DNA of 29,728 nucleotides from DASUKL01 sp036278755 (GCA_036278755.1 DASUKL010000028.1:1-29728), one strand, 5' to 3'; shown: positions 6,689 to 14,503, counted from the stretch's first letter. The notes: a model not told the origin generated them from the sequence alone. A program made the numbers and translations.

Positions 6689-7780
6689 ATGCGCATCCTG
6701 ACCGTCAACGCCGGGTCCAGCAGCCTCAAGCTGCGCCTTCTGGGCGACGGCGACGAGCTCCTGGCGGCCGAGGATCCGCCCCGCCCTGACGCGGGCGAGG
6801 AGGGGGACCTGGAGGCCGTCGTGGCCCGTCTCGGACCGATCGACGCGGTCGGGCATCGCATCGTCCACGGCGGGTCGCGCTTCGTCGAGCCGGTCCGCAT
6901 CGATCCGGGCGTGCGCCGCGTCCTGGAGGAGCTGACGGACCTCGCGCCGCTCCACCAGCCGGCGTCGCTGGCGGCCCTGGACGCGGTGACGGCGGCCCTG
7001 CCCGACGTGCCCGCGGTGGCCTGCTTCGACACCGCCTTCCACGCCGGCTTGCCGGACGCGGCCGCGACGTACGCCTTGCCGCGGGCGTGGAACGAGCGCT
7101 GGGGACTGCGTCGCTACGGCTTCCATGGCCTCTCCCACGCCTACGCCGCACGCCGGGCGGCCGAGCTGCTGCGGCGCCCCGTGGCCGGCCTGCGGGTGGT
7201 CACCTGTCACCTCGGCTCGGGCGCCTCGCTGGCGGCCGTGCGCGACGGCCGCTCGGTCGACACGACGATGGGCTTCACCCCACTGGAGGGGCTGGTCATG
7301 GCCACCCGCTCGGGGGATGTGGATCCGGGCCTCCTGCTGTGGCTCCAGGAGCGAGCCGGGCTCGAGCCGGCGGCCATGTCGGCGGAGCTCGAGTCGCGCG
7401 CCGGCCTGCTGGGCCTGAGTGGCACGGCCGACATGCGCGAGGTGGTGGCCCGCACGGCGGCCCACGATCCAGCCGCGGTCCTGGCCCTGGGGGTCTATCT
7501 CCATCGTCTGCGCGGAGCGATCGCGGCCATGGTCGCGGCCCTCGACGGGCTCGACGTCCTGGTCTTCACCGGCGGCGTGGGCGAGCATGCGCCAGAGGTC
7601 CGAGCCGGGGCGGTCGAGGGCCTGGGCTTCCTCGGCCTCCGGATCGACCCGGTCCGCGATCGAGAGGTCAAGGGCGACGCGCTGATCAGCCCCCCGGGAA
7701 CGACCGTGCAGGTCCTCGTCGTGTCGGCCCGCGAGGACATCGAGATCGCCCGCGGCGTGCGCCAGGCGCTGACCGCCTGA
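6689..7780 (+). CDS. ackA: Acetate kinase
   Basis: The enzyme interconverts acetyl phosphate + ADP and acetate + ATP. At 363 residues it is somewhat shorter than the usual about 400. ASKHA-fold motifs are clear: VNAGSSSLKLRLL at the N-terminus, GHRIVHGG, DTAFH, RYGFHGLSHAYAA, CHLGSGASLAAV, DTTMGFTPLEGLVMATRSGD and FTGGVGEHAPEVR near the C-terminus. The ATG at 6689 is where the family begins, although the frame is open 81 nt further upstream into xfp. It lies 28 nt after xfp in the same direction. The pair is a common arrangement for making ATP from phosphoketolase-derived acetyl phosphate. Confidence 0.95.
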   Translation: MRILTVNAGSSSLKLRLLGDGDELLAAEDPPRPDAGEEGDLEAVVARLGPIDAVGHRIVHGGSRFVEPVRIDPGVRRVLEELTDLAPLHQPASLAALDAVTAALPDVPAVACFDTAFHAGLPDAAATYALPRAWNERWGLRRYGFHGLSHAYAARRAAELLRRPVAGLRVVTCHLGSGASLAAVRDGRSVDTTMGFTPLEGLVMATRSGDVDPGLLLWLQERAGLEPAAMSAELESRAGLLGLSGTADMREVVARTAAHDPAAVLALGVYLHRLRGAIAAMVAALDGLDVLVFTGGVGEHAPEVRAGAVEGLGFLGLRIDPVRDREVKGDALISPPGTTVQVLVVSAREDIEIARGVRQALTA

Positions 7781-7847
7781 GACGAGCCCCGCGAGATCCT
7801 CGCGACCCGGGCCGATTAATGACGCTGGGCAGTTGATGAAATACGGC

Positions 7848-7853
7848 TAGCAT
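7848..7853 (+). promoter_or_regulatory. -10 box TAGCAT of the first cupredoxin lipoprotein
   Basis: TAGCAT lies 52 nt before the GTG start at 7906, predicting a leader of about 45 nt with a Shine-Dalgarno site. The stretch TAGGCGTGAG starting at its last base recurs at 10346, upstream of the paralogue. Confidence 0.5.
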
Positions 7854-7905
7854 AGGCGTGAGGCGGCGGACGGACTGCGCCGCGGCCTGGAAGACGGAGG
7901 ACATC

Positions 7906-8418
7906 GTGGAAGCGGTAACACGCTCATCCATCGAGCGCCGGACGAGGTCGGGCCTGCCGACCCTCGCCGCGAGCTTGATGGCCCTCATCCTCATCGCGGC
8001 CTGCGGGTCGTCGAGCCCATCGCCCTCGTCGCCGCCGGCCTCGGGCGGTGGGGGTGGCGGTGGCGGTGGCACGACCATCACGGCCACGGAGACCGAGTTC
8101 AAGATCACCCTCAGTGCTGACTCCGCGGCCGCCGGCAGCCTCACCTTCGTCGCCGACAACAAGGGCAGCATCCAGCACGAGCTCATCCTCGTGAAGACGG
8201 ATGACGATCCCGGCAGCCTGCCCATGGCATCGGACGGCAGCACAGCCGACCTGACCGCCTCGGGCGTGACCAAGGTCGGTGGGGTGGACGCCGTCGACCC
8301 GGGCACGACCAAGTCGTTCACGGTGACGCTCCAGCCCGGCAAGTACGTGCTCCTGTGCAACGTGCCGGCCCACTATGCGACGGGCATGCACGTCGGCTTC
8401 ACGGTCACCGGCAGCTAG
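7906..8418 (+). CDS. Cupredoxin (plastocyanin/azurin-like) lipoprotein, copy 1
   Basis: This 170-aa exported electron carrier has a lipoprotein signal peptide (ALILIAAC, lipidated Cys33), then a Ser/Pro/Gly linker with a nine-glycine run (47-55), then a cupredoxin domain. The type-1 copper ligands are visible: His91 in IQHEL, then Cys151, His156 and Met161 in LLCNVPAHYATGMH. It should be anchored outside the membrane and shuttle one electron with copper. The start is the GTG at 7906, preceded by GGAGGA at 5-nt spacing; an in-frame GTG at 7858 is less likely because it precedes the leader and makes the signal peptide too long. A paralogue with the same layout lies at 10401. Its convergent neighbour is the response regulator. 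Confidence 0.92.
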   Translation: MEAVTRSSIERRTRSGLPTLAASLMALILIAACGSSSPSPSSPPASGGGGGGGGGTTITATETEFKITLSADSAAAGSLTFVADNKGSIQHELILVKTDDDPGSLPMASDGSTADLTASGVTKVGGVDAVDPGTTKSFTVTLQPGKYVLLCNVPAHYATGMHVGFTVTGS

Positions 8419-8460
8419 CCAGACGGTCACCGACCCCAGCCAGCGCGGGATGGGCCGCGG

Positions 8461-9156
8461 TCAGCGCTCGGCGCCCGCCTCCGGCGAACCGCCACCCAGA
8501 CCGCGGACCCAGACCCGATCGAGGCCGCGCCTGAGGCCGTGGTCCTCGGCATAGCGCGCCAGCGCACGCGTGCCGTGGAGGCCCAGCTTTCCGGCGCTGT
8601 TGGCCAGATGCCGGCGCACGGTGTGGGTGCTGATGCCGAGGGTGTCGCCGATGCCGGCGGCGGTGCGCCCGCCGGCCAGAAGACTCAGGACCTCCCGCTC
8701 GCGGGGACTGAGCCGCGCGCCTTCCTGGAGCCAGCGCAGGCTGTCGTCGATGACGCCGCCCGCGACACTGCTGTGGACGTAGCGCTCACCCCGGTGGACG
8801 GCCCGGATGGCATCGACGAGCTGCGCGGCGCTGGCGCCCTTGACGACGTAGGCCGAGGCCCCGGCAAGGAACGATTCGCGCACCGTCTCGGCGTCCGCGA
8901 ACATCGTCAGCATGACCACGCGGGCCGTCGGTACGCGGTCGTGGATGACGGAGATCGTCGGCAGCCCGTCGATGTCGGCCAGTGAGATGTCCATGACGAC
9001 GATGTCGGGGCGGGACCTGACCACCGTCTCGATGCCCTCTTCGCGGTTGGCCGCTTCGCCCACCACCTCCAGGCCCGGGTATCGCTCCAGGACGAGGTGG
9101 AGACCCTCACGGACGATGGCGTGATCGTCGATGAGGACGATGCGGATGGCGCTCAT
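8461..9156 (-). CDS. NarL/FixJ-family response regulator
   Basis: This 231-aa DNA-binding response regulator has an N-terminal receiver domain with Asp10-Asp11, the phospho-acceptor Asp56 in VVMDIS, Thr84 and Lys106 (YVVKGA). A C-terminal LuxR-type helix-turn-helix (about 148-210) follows, containing LSPREREVLSLLAGG and ISTHTVRRHLANSAGKLG. The start codon overlaps the histidine kinase stop as ATGA (9153-9156), so the two are translationally coupled. The genes lie between two cupredoxin lipoproteins transcribed the other way, which are natural candidate targets (inference). Confidence 0.95.
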   Translation of the reverse strand: MSAIRIVLIDDHAIVREGLHLVLERYPGLEVVGEAANREEGIETVVRSRPDIVVMDISLADIDGLPTISVIHDRVPTARVVMLTMFADAETVRESFLAGASAYVVKGASAAQLVDAIRAVHRGERYVHSSVAGGVIDDSLRWLQEGARLSPREREVLSLLAGGRTAAGIGDTLGISTHTVRRHLANSAGKLGLHGTRALARYAEDHGLRRGLDRVWVRGLGGGSPEAGAER

Positions 9157-10283
9157 CGGGTCGACGCCCCGGTCGCAGGCGCCTGCCCTTCGACGGTCCG
9201 TCCGGCCTGCGCGCCCCCCGGCTCCATGCGTCGAGCGGGCACGTGGAGGCGGATGCGGGTCCCACGTCCCGGCGCGCTCACGATCCGCAGCTCGGCCCCG
9301 ATCGTCGCCGCCCGCTCCCGCATGCCGGTGAGGCCCAAGCCACGGGCGTCGACCAGCGCCTGGTCGAAGCCCACGCCGTCGTCGTTGACCTCGAGATCGA
9401 GCCCCCGATCGGTCCGCCGCAAGGCCACCCGGACCTCCGTGGCGTGGGCGTGGCGAGCGGCATTGCCCACCGCTTCCTGGGCGATGCGGAACAGATCGAT
9501 CTCCATGCTGGGGGGACGGATCCGAACGTCTGCGTCGGGCGCGATCTCGACGACCACGGGCAGGCCGGCGTGGCGGGCGAGCTCGTGCAGGGCGCTGGCC
9601 ACGCCACGCTCCTCGAAGCGCGGTGGCCGTAGCCGCTCCGCTGTCGTGCGGGTCTCGTCGAGTGCCTCCGAGGCCAGCGTCCCGGCGCGCCGGGTCCGTT
9701 CCCGCATGGTCGGCAGATCCTCCGCCGTGATCGCTGCGTCCAGGGTCAGGGCGATGGCCGTCAGTCGCTGGCCGATGCCGTCGTGGAGGTCCCGCGAGAG
9801 GCGCCGCCGCTCCTCCTCGTGGGCCGTCTCAAGACGCAGGTGGGCTCGCCGGTAGAGGCCGGCGTAGCGCCTCGCGGCCGACTGCTCACGATCGGCCATC
9901 CAGGCCACGAGGACGGCGATCGTGAACATGAGCGGCCATTCGCTGAGCTCGAGCGGGCTGACCTGGACACCAGCGAGCGGCATCGCGGCATAGGCGATGA
10001 GTGCCACGGAGCAGGCCACGATGCGCTGCAGGGTGACCCGCCGCCCGAAGGTGAAGGCCTCGATGGTCAGGATCACGAAGACGACATGGAAGAGGAGCTC
10101 GGGAGGACCGGCCTGGCCGAAGATCAGGACGATGACCAGGGCTCCGGTCAGATCGAGGGCCATGAGCAGCCGCCGTTGCCCGACGGAGGCGAGCCGAGCC
10201 CGCAGGGCCGCCAGGACGAACCCCTCCTCGGCCGGTGACTGCCGCTGACGTGACCGCGCCGGCCACTGCCGTGGACTGGTCAT
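9153..10283 (-). CDS. Membrane sensor histidine kinase (HisKA_3 / NarX type)
   Basis: A 376-aa kinase. After a basic N-terminus come several hydrophobic segments between about residues 38 and 128 (a compact membrane sensor without an extracytoplasmic domain), then a linker and the dimerisation/phosphotransfer helix EEERRRLSRDLHDGIGQRL with phospho-accepting His167. The ATPase domain shows the N box (EAVGNAARHAHA), G1 (NDDGVGFD) and G2 (GLGLTGMRERA). The ATG at 10283 is preferred over upstream in-frame starts because it begins beyond the divergent promoter region; a reverse-strand TATAGT lies about 30 nt upstream. It overlaps the response regulator by 4 nt. The signal sensed cannot be inferred from sequence. 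Confidence 0.94.
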   Translation of the reverse strand: MTSPRQWPARSRQRQSPAEEGFVLAALRARLASVGQRRLLMALDLTGALVIVLIFGQAGPPELLFHVVFVILTIEAFTFGRRVTLQRIVACSVALIAYAAMPLAGVQVSPLELSEWPLMFTIAVLVAWMADREQSAARRYAGLYRRAHLRLETAHEEERRRLSRDLHDGIGQRLTAIALTLDAAITAEDLPTMRERTRRAGTLASEALDETRTTAERLRPPRFEERGVASALHELARHAGLPVVVEIAPDADVRIRPPSMEIDLFRIAQEAVGNAARHAHATEVRVALRRTDRGLDLEVNDDGVGFDQALVDARGLGLTGMRERAATIGAELRIVSAPGRGTRIRLHVPARRMEPGGAQAGRTVEGQAPATGASTR

Positions 10284-10311
10284 CGAGGAACCATCTGGAT
10301 GGTCACACCTG

Positions 10312-10319
10312 ACTATAGG
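10312..10319. promoter_or_regulatory. Overlapping divergent -10 boxes (kinase / second lipoprotein)
   Basis: The short dyad around CTATAG reads TATAGT leftward (10317-10312), 28 nt before the kinase ATG, and TATAGG rightward (10314-10319), 81 nt before the lipoprotein GTG. One site could serve both directions, which would make the promoters mutually exclusive. The rightward assignment is weaker. Confidence 0.4.
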
Positions 10320-10400
10320 CGCACGTGTCAGGGGAAGCGAGCCTGTAGGCGTGAGCCGGACCGCGACGGATGCGTCTGGCCGCAAGCACGGAGGATACAG

Positions 10401-10913
10401 GTGGCATCAGTGACAAGCTCATCGACCGGCGCGGCCTTCGGCACCCGGATCCGGGGCCTGGCCGTCATCGCGGCCGCGATGGTCCTCATCGCGGCCTGCG
10501 GGTCGTCGAGCCCGTCGCCCACGTCGCCGCCGGCCTCGGCCGGTGGGGGTGGTGGCGGCGGGACGACCATCACGGCCACGGAGACCGAGTTCAAGATCAG
10601 CCTCAGCGCCGACTCCGCACCGGCCGGCACAGTGACCTTCACCGCCGACAACAAGGGCACGGTCCAGCACGAGCTGGTGCTGTTCAAGACGGACGACGAC
10701 CCGGCCGCCCTGCCCATGGCCTCGGACGGCAGCGAGATGGACGAGGACGCCTCGTCGGTGACCCACATCGCGGAAGTCGAGGACGTCGATCCCGGCACGA
10801 CGAAGTCGTTCACCGTGGACGACCTCGAACCGGGCAAGTACGTGCTCCTGTGCAACGTGCCGGCCCACTACGCCTCGGGTATGCACGTGGCCTTCACGGT
10901 CACCGGCTCCTAG
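10401..10913 (+). CDS. Cupredoxin (plastocyanin/azurin-like) lipoprotein, copy 2
   Basis: A 170-aa paralogue of the gene at 7906 with the same plan: signal peptide ending MVLIAAC (Cys33), Ser/Pro/Gly linker, then cupredoxin with His90 (VQHEL), Cys151, His156 and Met161 (LLCNVPAHYASGMH). The two mature domains are nearly identical around the copper site but differ in an acidic insert here (MDEDASSV, EVEDVDP), suggesting different redox partners. The start is the GTG at 10401 after GGAGGA at 6-nt spacing; open frame upstream of it is leader. A strong terminator follows at 10936. It is divergent from the kinase. Confidence 0.92.
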   Translation: MASVTSSSTGAAFGTRIRGLAVIAAAMVLIAACGSSSPSPTSPPASAGGGGGGGTTITATETEFKISLSADSAPAGTVTFTADNKGTVQHELVLFKTDDDPAALPMASDGSEMDEDASSVTHIAEVEDVDPGTTKSFTVDDLEPGKYVLLCNVPAHYASGMHVAFTVTGS

Positions 10914-10935
10914 CGCCGGCCGACCCGGCCCCTCA

Positions 10936-10965
10936 GGCCCGCCGCCCCCTTGTGGGCGGCGGGCC
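10936..10965 (+). terminator. Intrinsic terminator after cupredoxin copy 2
   Basis: GGCCCGCCGCCC (10936-10947) pairs perfectly with GGGCGGCGGGCC (10954-10965) across a 6-nt loop, followed by TTCGTCTGTCT. It lies 22 nt after the stop codon and ends just before the convergent PIG-L gene. Confidence 0.85.
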
Positions 10966-10974
10966 TTCGTCTGT

Positions 10975-11889
10975 CTAGCGCAGGCCGGCGAAGAGGTCCG
11001 TCTCGGGGATGCGCACCTCACCCTGGCGTGAGACCTTCAAGGTGAAGGCCTCGCTGGGCTGGATCCGCCGCCAGGCCTCCTCGCCCAGGGCCAGGAACAT
11101 GTCGTCGGTCCGGATCTGGGTGTGGTGGGCCAGCAGGGACCCGATCTTGTTGCTGATGAAGCCGCTCACCTCGAGGCGGGTCGTGACCGGGCCTGCGGCG
11201 GCGGCCATCTTCGCCCAGTGGGCCTCGCGCTCGGCCTTCTGTTCGGGCGTCTCGTCGGCCGGCGGCTCCCACCACGAGGGGATGCCCTTGGCCTTGAGCT
11301 CGGCCGCCAGGTCGTCGCTGCGCGACATGTCGAAGACCGACTCGTAGAGCTTCGTCGGCCGCCAGGGCTCCAGGCCCTCGGCCAGCTGTTCAGGGTAGGC
11401 CGCCGGATCGCCGGCCGCCTCGAAGGCGGCCTTGCAGGCCAGCGCGGCCCGGATGTGATCGGGATGGCCGTAGCCGCCGAAATCGTTCTCGCCGACCATG
11501 ACGTCGGGCTGCAGTTCGCGCACGAGGCGCACCAACCGGCCGGCCGCTTCGGCCGGGTCGGACTGCCAGAGGGCCCGCGGATCGTCGTTCTCGGGGCGGC
11601 CCATCATGCCCGAGTCCCGATAGCCCAGCCAACGATGCTCGATCCGGCCCTCCGGCGAGAGGGCCAGCAGGGCGGCCGCCATCTCGCCCTGCCGGATCTC
11701 GCCCAGGCGGGCGTGGTTCTCGGGCGTATCGATCTCGGGCACGACGATCTCACCCTCCTCGCCATAGGTCGAGGTCACGCAGATGACCCGCTCGCCGTGG
11801 GCCGCGTAGTGGGCCAGGGTCCCGCCCACGGTGATGGTCTCGTCGTCGGGGTGGGCATGGACGGTCATGATCGTCAAACGGTGCGCCAT
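10975..11889 (-). CDS. PIG-L/LmbE-family zinc deacetylase (MshB/Mca-like)
   Basis: A 304-aa zinc-dependent N-deacetylase or amidase. The metal-binding signatures are AHPDDE (12-17) and GYGHPDHI (139-146); LGYRDSGMMG (88-97) resembles the mycothiol enzymes MshB and Mca, and the length fits both. Those act on GlcNAc-inositol or on mycothiol S-conjugates in Actinobacteria. Whether this organism makes mycothiol cannot be told from the window, so another N-acetyl sugar or thiol conjugate is possible. The ATG at 11889 lies 7 nt after a reverse-strand TATCAT, indicating a leaderless transcript. It is divergent from the CoA-transferase. Confidence 0.9.
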   Translation of the reverse strand: MAHRLTIMTVHAHPDDETITVGGTLAHYAAHGERVICVTSTYGEEGEIVVPEIDTPENHARLGEIRQGEMAAALLALSPEGRIEHRWLGYRDSGMMGRPENDDPRALWQSDPAEAAGRLVRLVRELQPDVMVGENDFGGYGHPDHIRAALACKAAFEAAGDPAAYPEQLAEGLEPWRPTKLYESVFDMSRSDDLAAELKAKGIPSWWEPPADETPEQKAEREAHWAKMAAAAGPVTTRLEVSGFISNKIGSLLAHHTQIRTDDMFLALGEEAWRRIQPSEAFTLKVSRQGEVRIPETDLFAGLR

Positions 11890-11896
11890 GGTCCTG

Positions 11897-11902
11897 ATGA
11901 TA
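11897..11902 (-). promoter_or_regulatory. -10 box TATCAT, leaderless promoter of the PIG-L gene
   Basis: Reverse-strand TATCAT is followed by exactly 7 nt (CAGGACC) and the ATG at 11889. No Shine-Dalgarno sequence is present. Confidence 0.6.
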
Positions 11903-11912
11903 GGCCCCCGGG

Positions 11913-11918
11913 TAGCAT
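11913..11918 (+). promoter_or_regulatory. -10 box TAGCAT, leaderless promoter of the CoA-transferase
   Basis: TAGCAT is followed by 8 nt (GGCCTGCC) and the GTG at 11927. It lies only 10 nt from the leftward -10 of the PIG-L gene, so the two promoters share a 37-bp gap between start codons. Confidence 0.6.
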
Positions 11919-11926
11919 GGCCTGCC

Positions 11927-13219
11927 GTGAGTCATCGCCCCCCGCAAGCTGCCACCGGGCCCCTGGCCGGCCTCGTCGTCTGTGAGCTCTCGACCGTCCT
12001 GGCCGGACCCTACTGCACGATGCTCCTGGCCGACCTGGGGGCCGAGGTCATCAAGGTCGAGCCCCTCGGCCTCGATGCGACCCGCGGCTGGGGCCCGCCC
12101 TTCGTCGGCGCCCCCGATCCCGGGGCGGCCTACCCGCCCGACGACCCCCGCAGCCAGCTCGGCTATCGGGGCGAGTCGGCCTACTACCTCGCGATCAACC
12201 GCAACAAGCGAGCCCTGCGTCTCGACCTCCACCTGCCCGCCGGCCGAGCGGTCCTCTCCCGGCTCCTGGGCCGCTCCGACGTGCTGGTGGAGAACCTGCG
12301 CAGCGGCGGCCTGGCCCGCCTGGGCTTCGGCGAGGAGGAGCTGGAGCGGCTCAGCCCCGGCCTCGTCCACCTCGCCATCACCGGCTACGGACCGGACGGG
12401 CCGCTGGCCGAGCGGGCCGGCTTCGACTTCATCATCCAGGCCGTGAGCGGGCTGATGTCCATCACCGGGGCCCCGGATGCGGCCGGTGGCGAGCCCACCA
12501 AGGTCGGCGTGGCCATCAGCGACCTGACCACGGGCATGCTCGGCGCGCTGGCCGTCGTGGCCGCCCTGGAGGGTCGGGGCCGGCCCGGCTCGCCGGCCTT
12601 CGGGCGAGGCCAGCGGATCGATCTCAGCCTCTTCGAAGCCACCCTCTCGTGGCTGGCCAATCAGGCCACCAACCACCTCGTCGGCGGCCTGGTGCCCGGT
12701 CGCCTGGGCAACGAGCACCCGAACATCACGCCCTACGAGACGTTCCGCACGGCCGACGGGCAGATCGCCGTGGCCGTCGGCACGGAGCGGCAGTGGCCGC
12801 TGTTCTGCGCTGCGGTGGGCCGGCCGGAGCTGGCCGCCGAGGGCCGCTTCGGCAGCAACGCCGAGCGGGTGGCCCACCGCCGCGAGCTGCGCGACATCCT
12901 CGAGGCCGCCTTCGCCACGGCCTCCAGCGCTGCCTGGCTGGCCCGCCTGGAGGAGGCCGGGGTCCCCTGCGGGCCGATCAACGACCTGGCTGCCGCCTAC
13001 GCCGAGCCGCAGGCCCAGGTCCGGCGTATGGTCGAGACGGTCGAGCACCCGACGGCCGGCCCCCTCCGCCTGCCGGGCATCCCCTTCAAGCTGGCCCGCA
13101 CGCCGGCCTCCGTCCGCCGCGCGCCACCCCTGCCGGGGCAGCACACGGACGAGCTGCTGGCCTGGTTGGGCTATGGCCCGGCCGAGATCGCCGCCCTCCG
13201 CGCGGCCGAGGTCGTATGA
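11927..13219 (+). CDS. CaiB/BaiF (class III) CoA-transferase
   Basis: A 430-aa family III CoA-transferase, which moves CoA between carboxylic acids through an aspartyl-CoA thioester and works as an interlocked dimer. Landmarks: VVCELSTVLAGPYCTMLLADLGAEVIKVEP near the N-terminus (only partly quoted in databases as the family start), NRNKRALRLDL, the catalytic Asp in AISDLTTGM, and ANQATNHLVGG further on. The GTG at 11927 is chosen from the family start and the -10 8 nt before it; the frame is open upstream into the PIG-L gene. Formyl-CoA, carnitine, (alkyl)malate or succinate type substrates cannot be separated by eye, and the context gives no clue. Confidence 0.9.
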   Translation: MSHRPPQAATGPLAGLVVCELSTVLAGPYCTMLLADLGAEVIKVEPLGLDATRGWGPPFVGAPDPGAAYPPDDPRSQLGYRGESAYYLAINRNKRALRLDLHLPAGRAVLSRLLGRSDVLVENLRSGGLARLGFGEEELERLSPGLVHLAITGYGPDGPLAERAGFDFIIQAVSGLMSITGAPDAAGGEPTKVGVAISDLTTGMLGALAVVAALEGRGRPGSPAFGRGQRIDLSLFEATLSWLANQATNHLVGGLVPGRLGNEHPNITPYETFRTADGQIAVAVGTERQWPLFCAAVGRPELAAEGRFGSNAERVAHRRELRDILEAAFATASSAAWLARLEEAGVPCGPINDLAAAYAEPQAQVRRMVETVEHPTAGPLRLPGIPFKLARTPASVRRAPPLPGQHTDELLAWLGYGPAEIAALRAAEVV

Positions 13220-13292
13220 GCCAGCCGGCGCGAGGAGGCGCGGCCAGCGGGCGGTCGGAGCCGCGGCCAGCGGGGGCGGTGAGGCGCCGCGG

Positions 13293-14462
13293 TCAGTCCC
13301 GGCTTGTCTCCACGGCCACGCGGTTGGCGCCGCCCGAGACGCTGATCTCGTAGCGGTCGCCGCCGCCTTCGTCGACGGCCACGAGGCGATGCTGGCCGGC
13401 CTCGACCTGGCGGCCGTCGAGGGTGAGCTTGGTGATGCCGCCCCCGGCTTCGACCTCGACCCCCGTGCCGGCGGGCCGGCGGATGGTCAGGTCGTTGGCC
13501 CCGCCGGCGATGAGGATCTGGACGGCCCCGCGGGCCGGACCCAGGGTGAGGCGCCCCCGGTTGGCGCCTCCGGCGATCTGGATCCGTTCGATGGCGAGGC
13601 CGCGCAGGTCCGCCTCCAGCTGGGAGAGGCCGCCGCTGACGGAGATGGACCAGGGGATGGCGGGATTGAGGCGGACCGTGCCCCGGCCGCCCTGGCGGAG
13701 GAACGGCAGGCCCGGGAAGCGGAACGTCACGACCCCCGAGCGGACGTCGACCCGGGGCAGGCCACTGCCGTGACCGGCCTCCAGGAGCACCGTCCGGGCC
13801 AGCCGGACCCGGACCCGGACCCGCGGCGTGCCGCCCACGAAACGGGCCTCGTAGAGGAGGTCCGTCCGCGAGCCGGCGCTGATGGTGAGGGGCGGGGAGC
13901 CGGTAGGGAAGACGAGGCGGCCGTGCGTCGCCCCGGCCAGTGGGGCGCTCGATTCGCCGCCCTCCGTCGTGGCCGTCGGCAGCGGCGCATCCGGGGAGCG
14001 CCAGCGGGCCGCCTCATCGCCGAGGGCCGCCACGACTCGCTGGACGGCGTCCTGCGCCACGTCCAGCTTGGCCGCGTCGTAGCCATCCAGCCGGCGGGCC
14101 AGGCTCTCGGCCAGACCGGGGATGAGCGGGTCCTGCGGGCCGATGCGCTCGGGGACGGGGGCCACGACGGCCCGCCGCCGATCGGCCGGGTCGGTCGTCC
14201 GCCGGACGTAGCCGGCGGCTTCGAGGCGATCGATCTGGCGCGTCGCGGCGCTGGTCGTGAGGCCGGTGGCCTCAGCCAGGCGGCCGGCCGTCTGGCGGCC
14301 CTCGCGGCGCAGGAGGTCGAGCGTCTCGAGGTCCACCTGGCTGAGGCTCAGGCTGCGGCCGGCAGCGTAGCCGAGCAACGTGGCCTGGCCCACCGCCTCG
14401 CGGACGGCGCGGGCGAGGTCCGCGATACGTCCCGCTCGATCGACCTGCTCGGGGCTTGACAC
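13293..14462 (-). CDS. MarR-type regulator fused to a C-terminal beta-repeat (toast-rack/DUF4097-like) domain
   Basis: 389 aa. Residues about 35-105 form a winged helix-turn-helix of MarR type: LSLSQVDLETLDLLRREG, recognition helix around TTSAATRQIDRLEAAGYV and wing TTDPADRRR. After a linker (about 155-180) comes a long beta-strand region with spaced motifs ISVSGG (273), IQIAGGANRG (295), ILIAGGAND (316), VEVEAGGG (335) and ISVSGGANRV (373). This is typical of the repetitive beta-helix found in LiaF-like and DUF4097-type proteins that are normally exported or membrane-bound. No signal peptide or membrane helix is present here, so the fusion should be cytoplasmic. The GTG at 14462 has GGAGGG 6 nt upstream; the TTG at 14498 is an unlikely alternative. 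It is divergent from an ABC-2 exporter and is probably its repressor or sensor. Confidence 0.85.
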   Translation of the reverse strand: MSSPEQVDRAGRIADLARAVREAVGQATLLGYAAGRSLSLSQVDLETLDLLRREGRQTAGRLAEATGLTTSAATRQIDRLEAAGYVRRTTDPADRRRAVVAPVPERIGPQDPLIPGLAESLARRLDGYDAAKLDVAQDAVQRVVAALGDEAARWRSPDAPLPTATTEGGESSAPLAGATHGRLVFPTGSPPLTISAGSRTDLLYEARFVGGTPRVRVRVRLARTVLLEAGHGSGLPRVDVRSGVVTFRFPGLPFLRQGGRGTVRLNPAIPWSISVSGGLSQLEADLRGLAIERIQIAGGANRGRLTLGPARGAVQILIAGGANDLTIRRPAGTGVEVEAGGGITKLTLDGRQVEAGQHRLVAVDEGGGDRYEISVSGGANRVAVETSRD

Positions 14463-14474
14463 GCCGCTCCCTCC

Positions 14475-14503
14475 GTTGCTAGTATCTGCGCCGCGCAACT
14501 ATA
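14475..14503. promoter_or_regulatory. Divergent promoter/operator between MarR fusion and ABC exporter
   Basis: The rightward extended -10 is TG-C-TAGTAT (14477-14485) and the leftward -10 is TATAGT (14503-14498). An inverted pair GTTGC (14475-14479) / GCAAC (14495-14499) overlaps both, and a short dyad TGCG-CCG-CGCA (14487-14497) lies at its centre. This is a natural operator position for a MarR dimer controlling both directions. Confidence 0.5.

Noticed and set aside
7790..7804. Terminator after ackA
   Set aside because: CGCGAG-ATC-CTCGCG is a 6-bp stem with a 3-nt loop and no T tract, so the support is too weak.
11750..13144. Leftward 464-codon open frame opposite the CoA-transferase
   Set aside because: It runs antisense through the CoA-transferase and out of frame into the PIG-L gene; no independent support.
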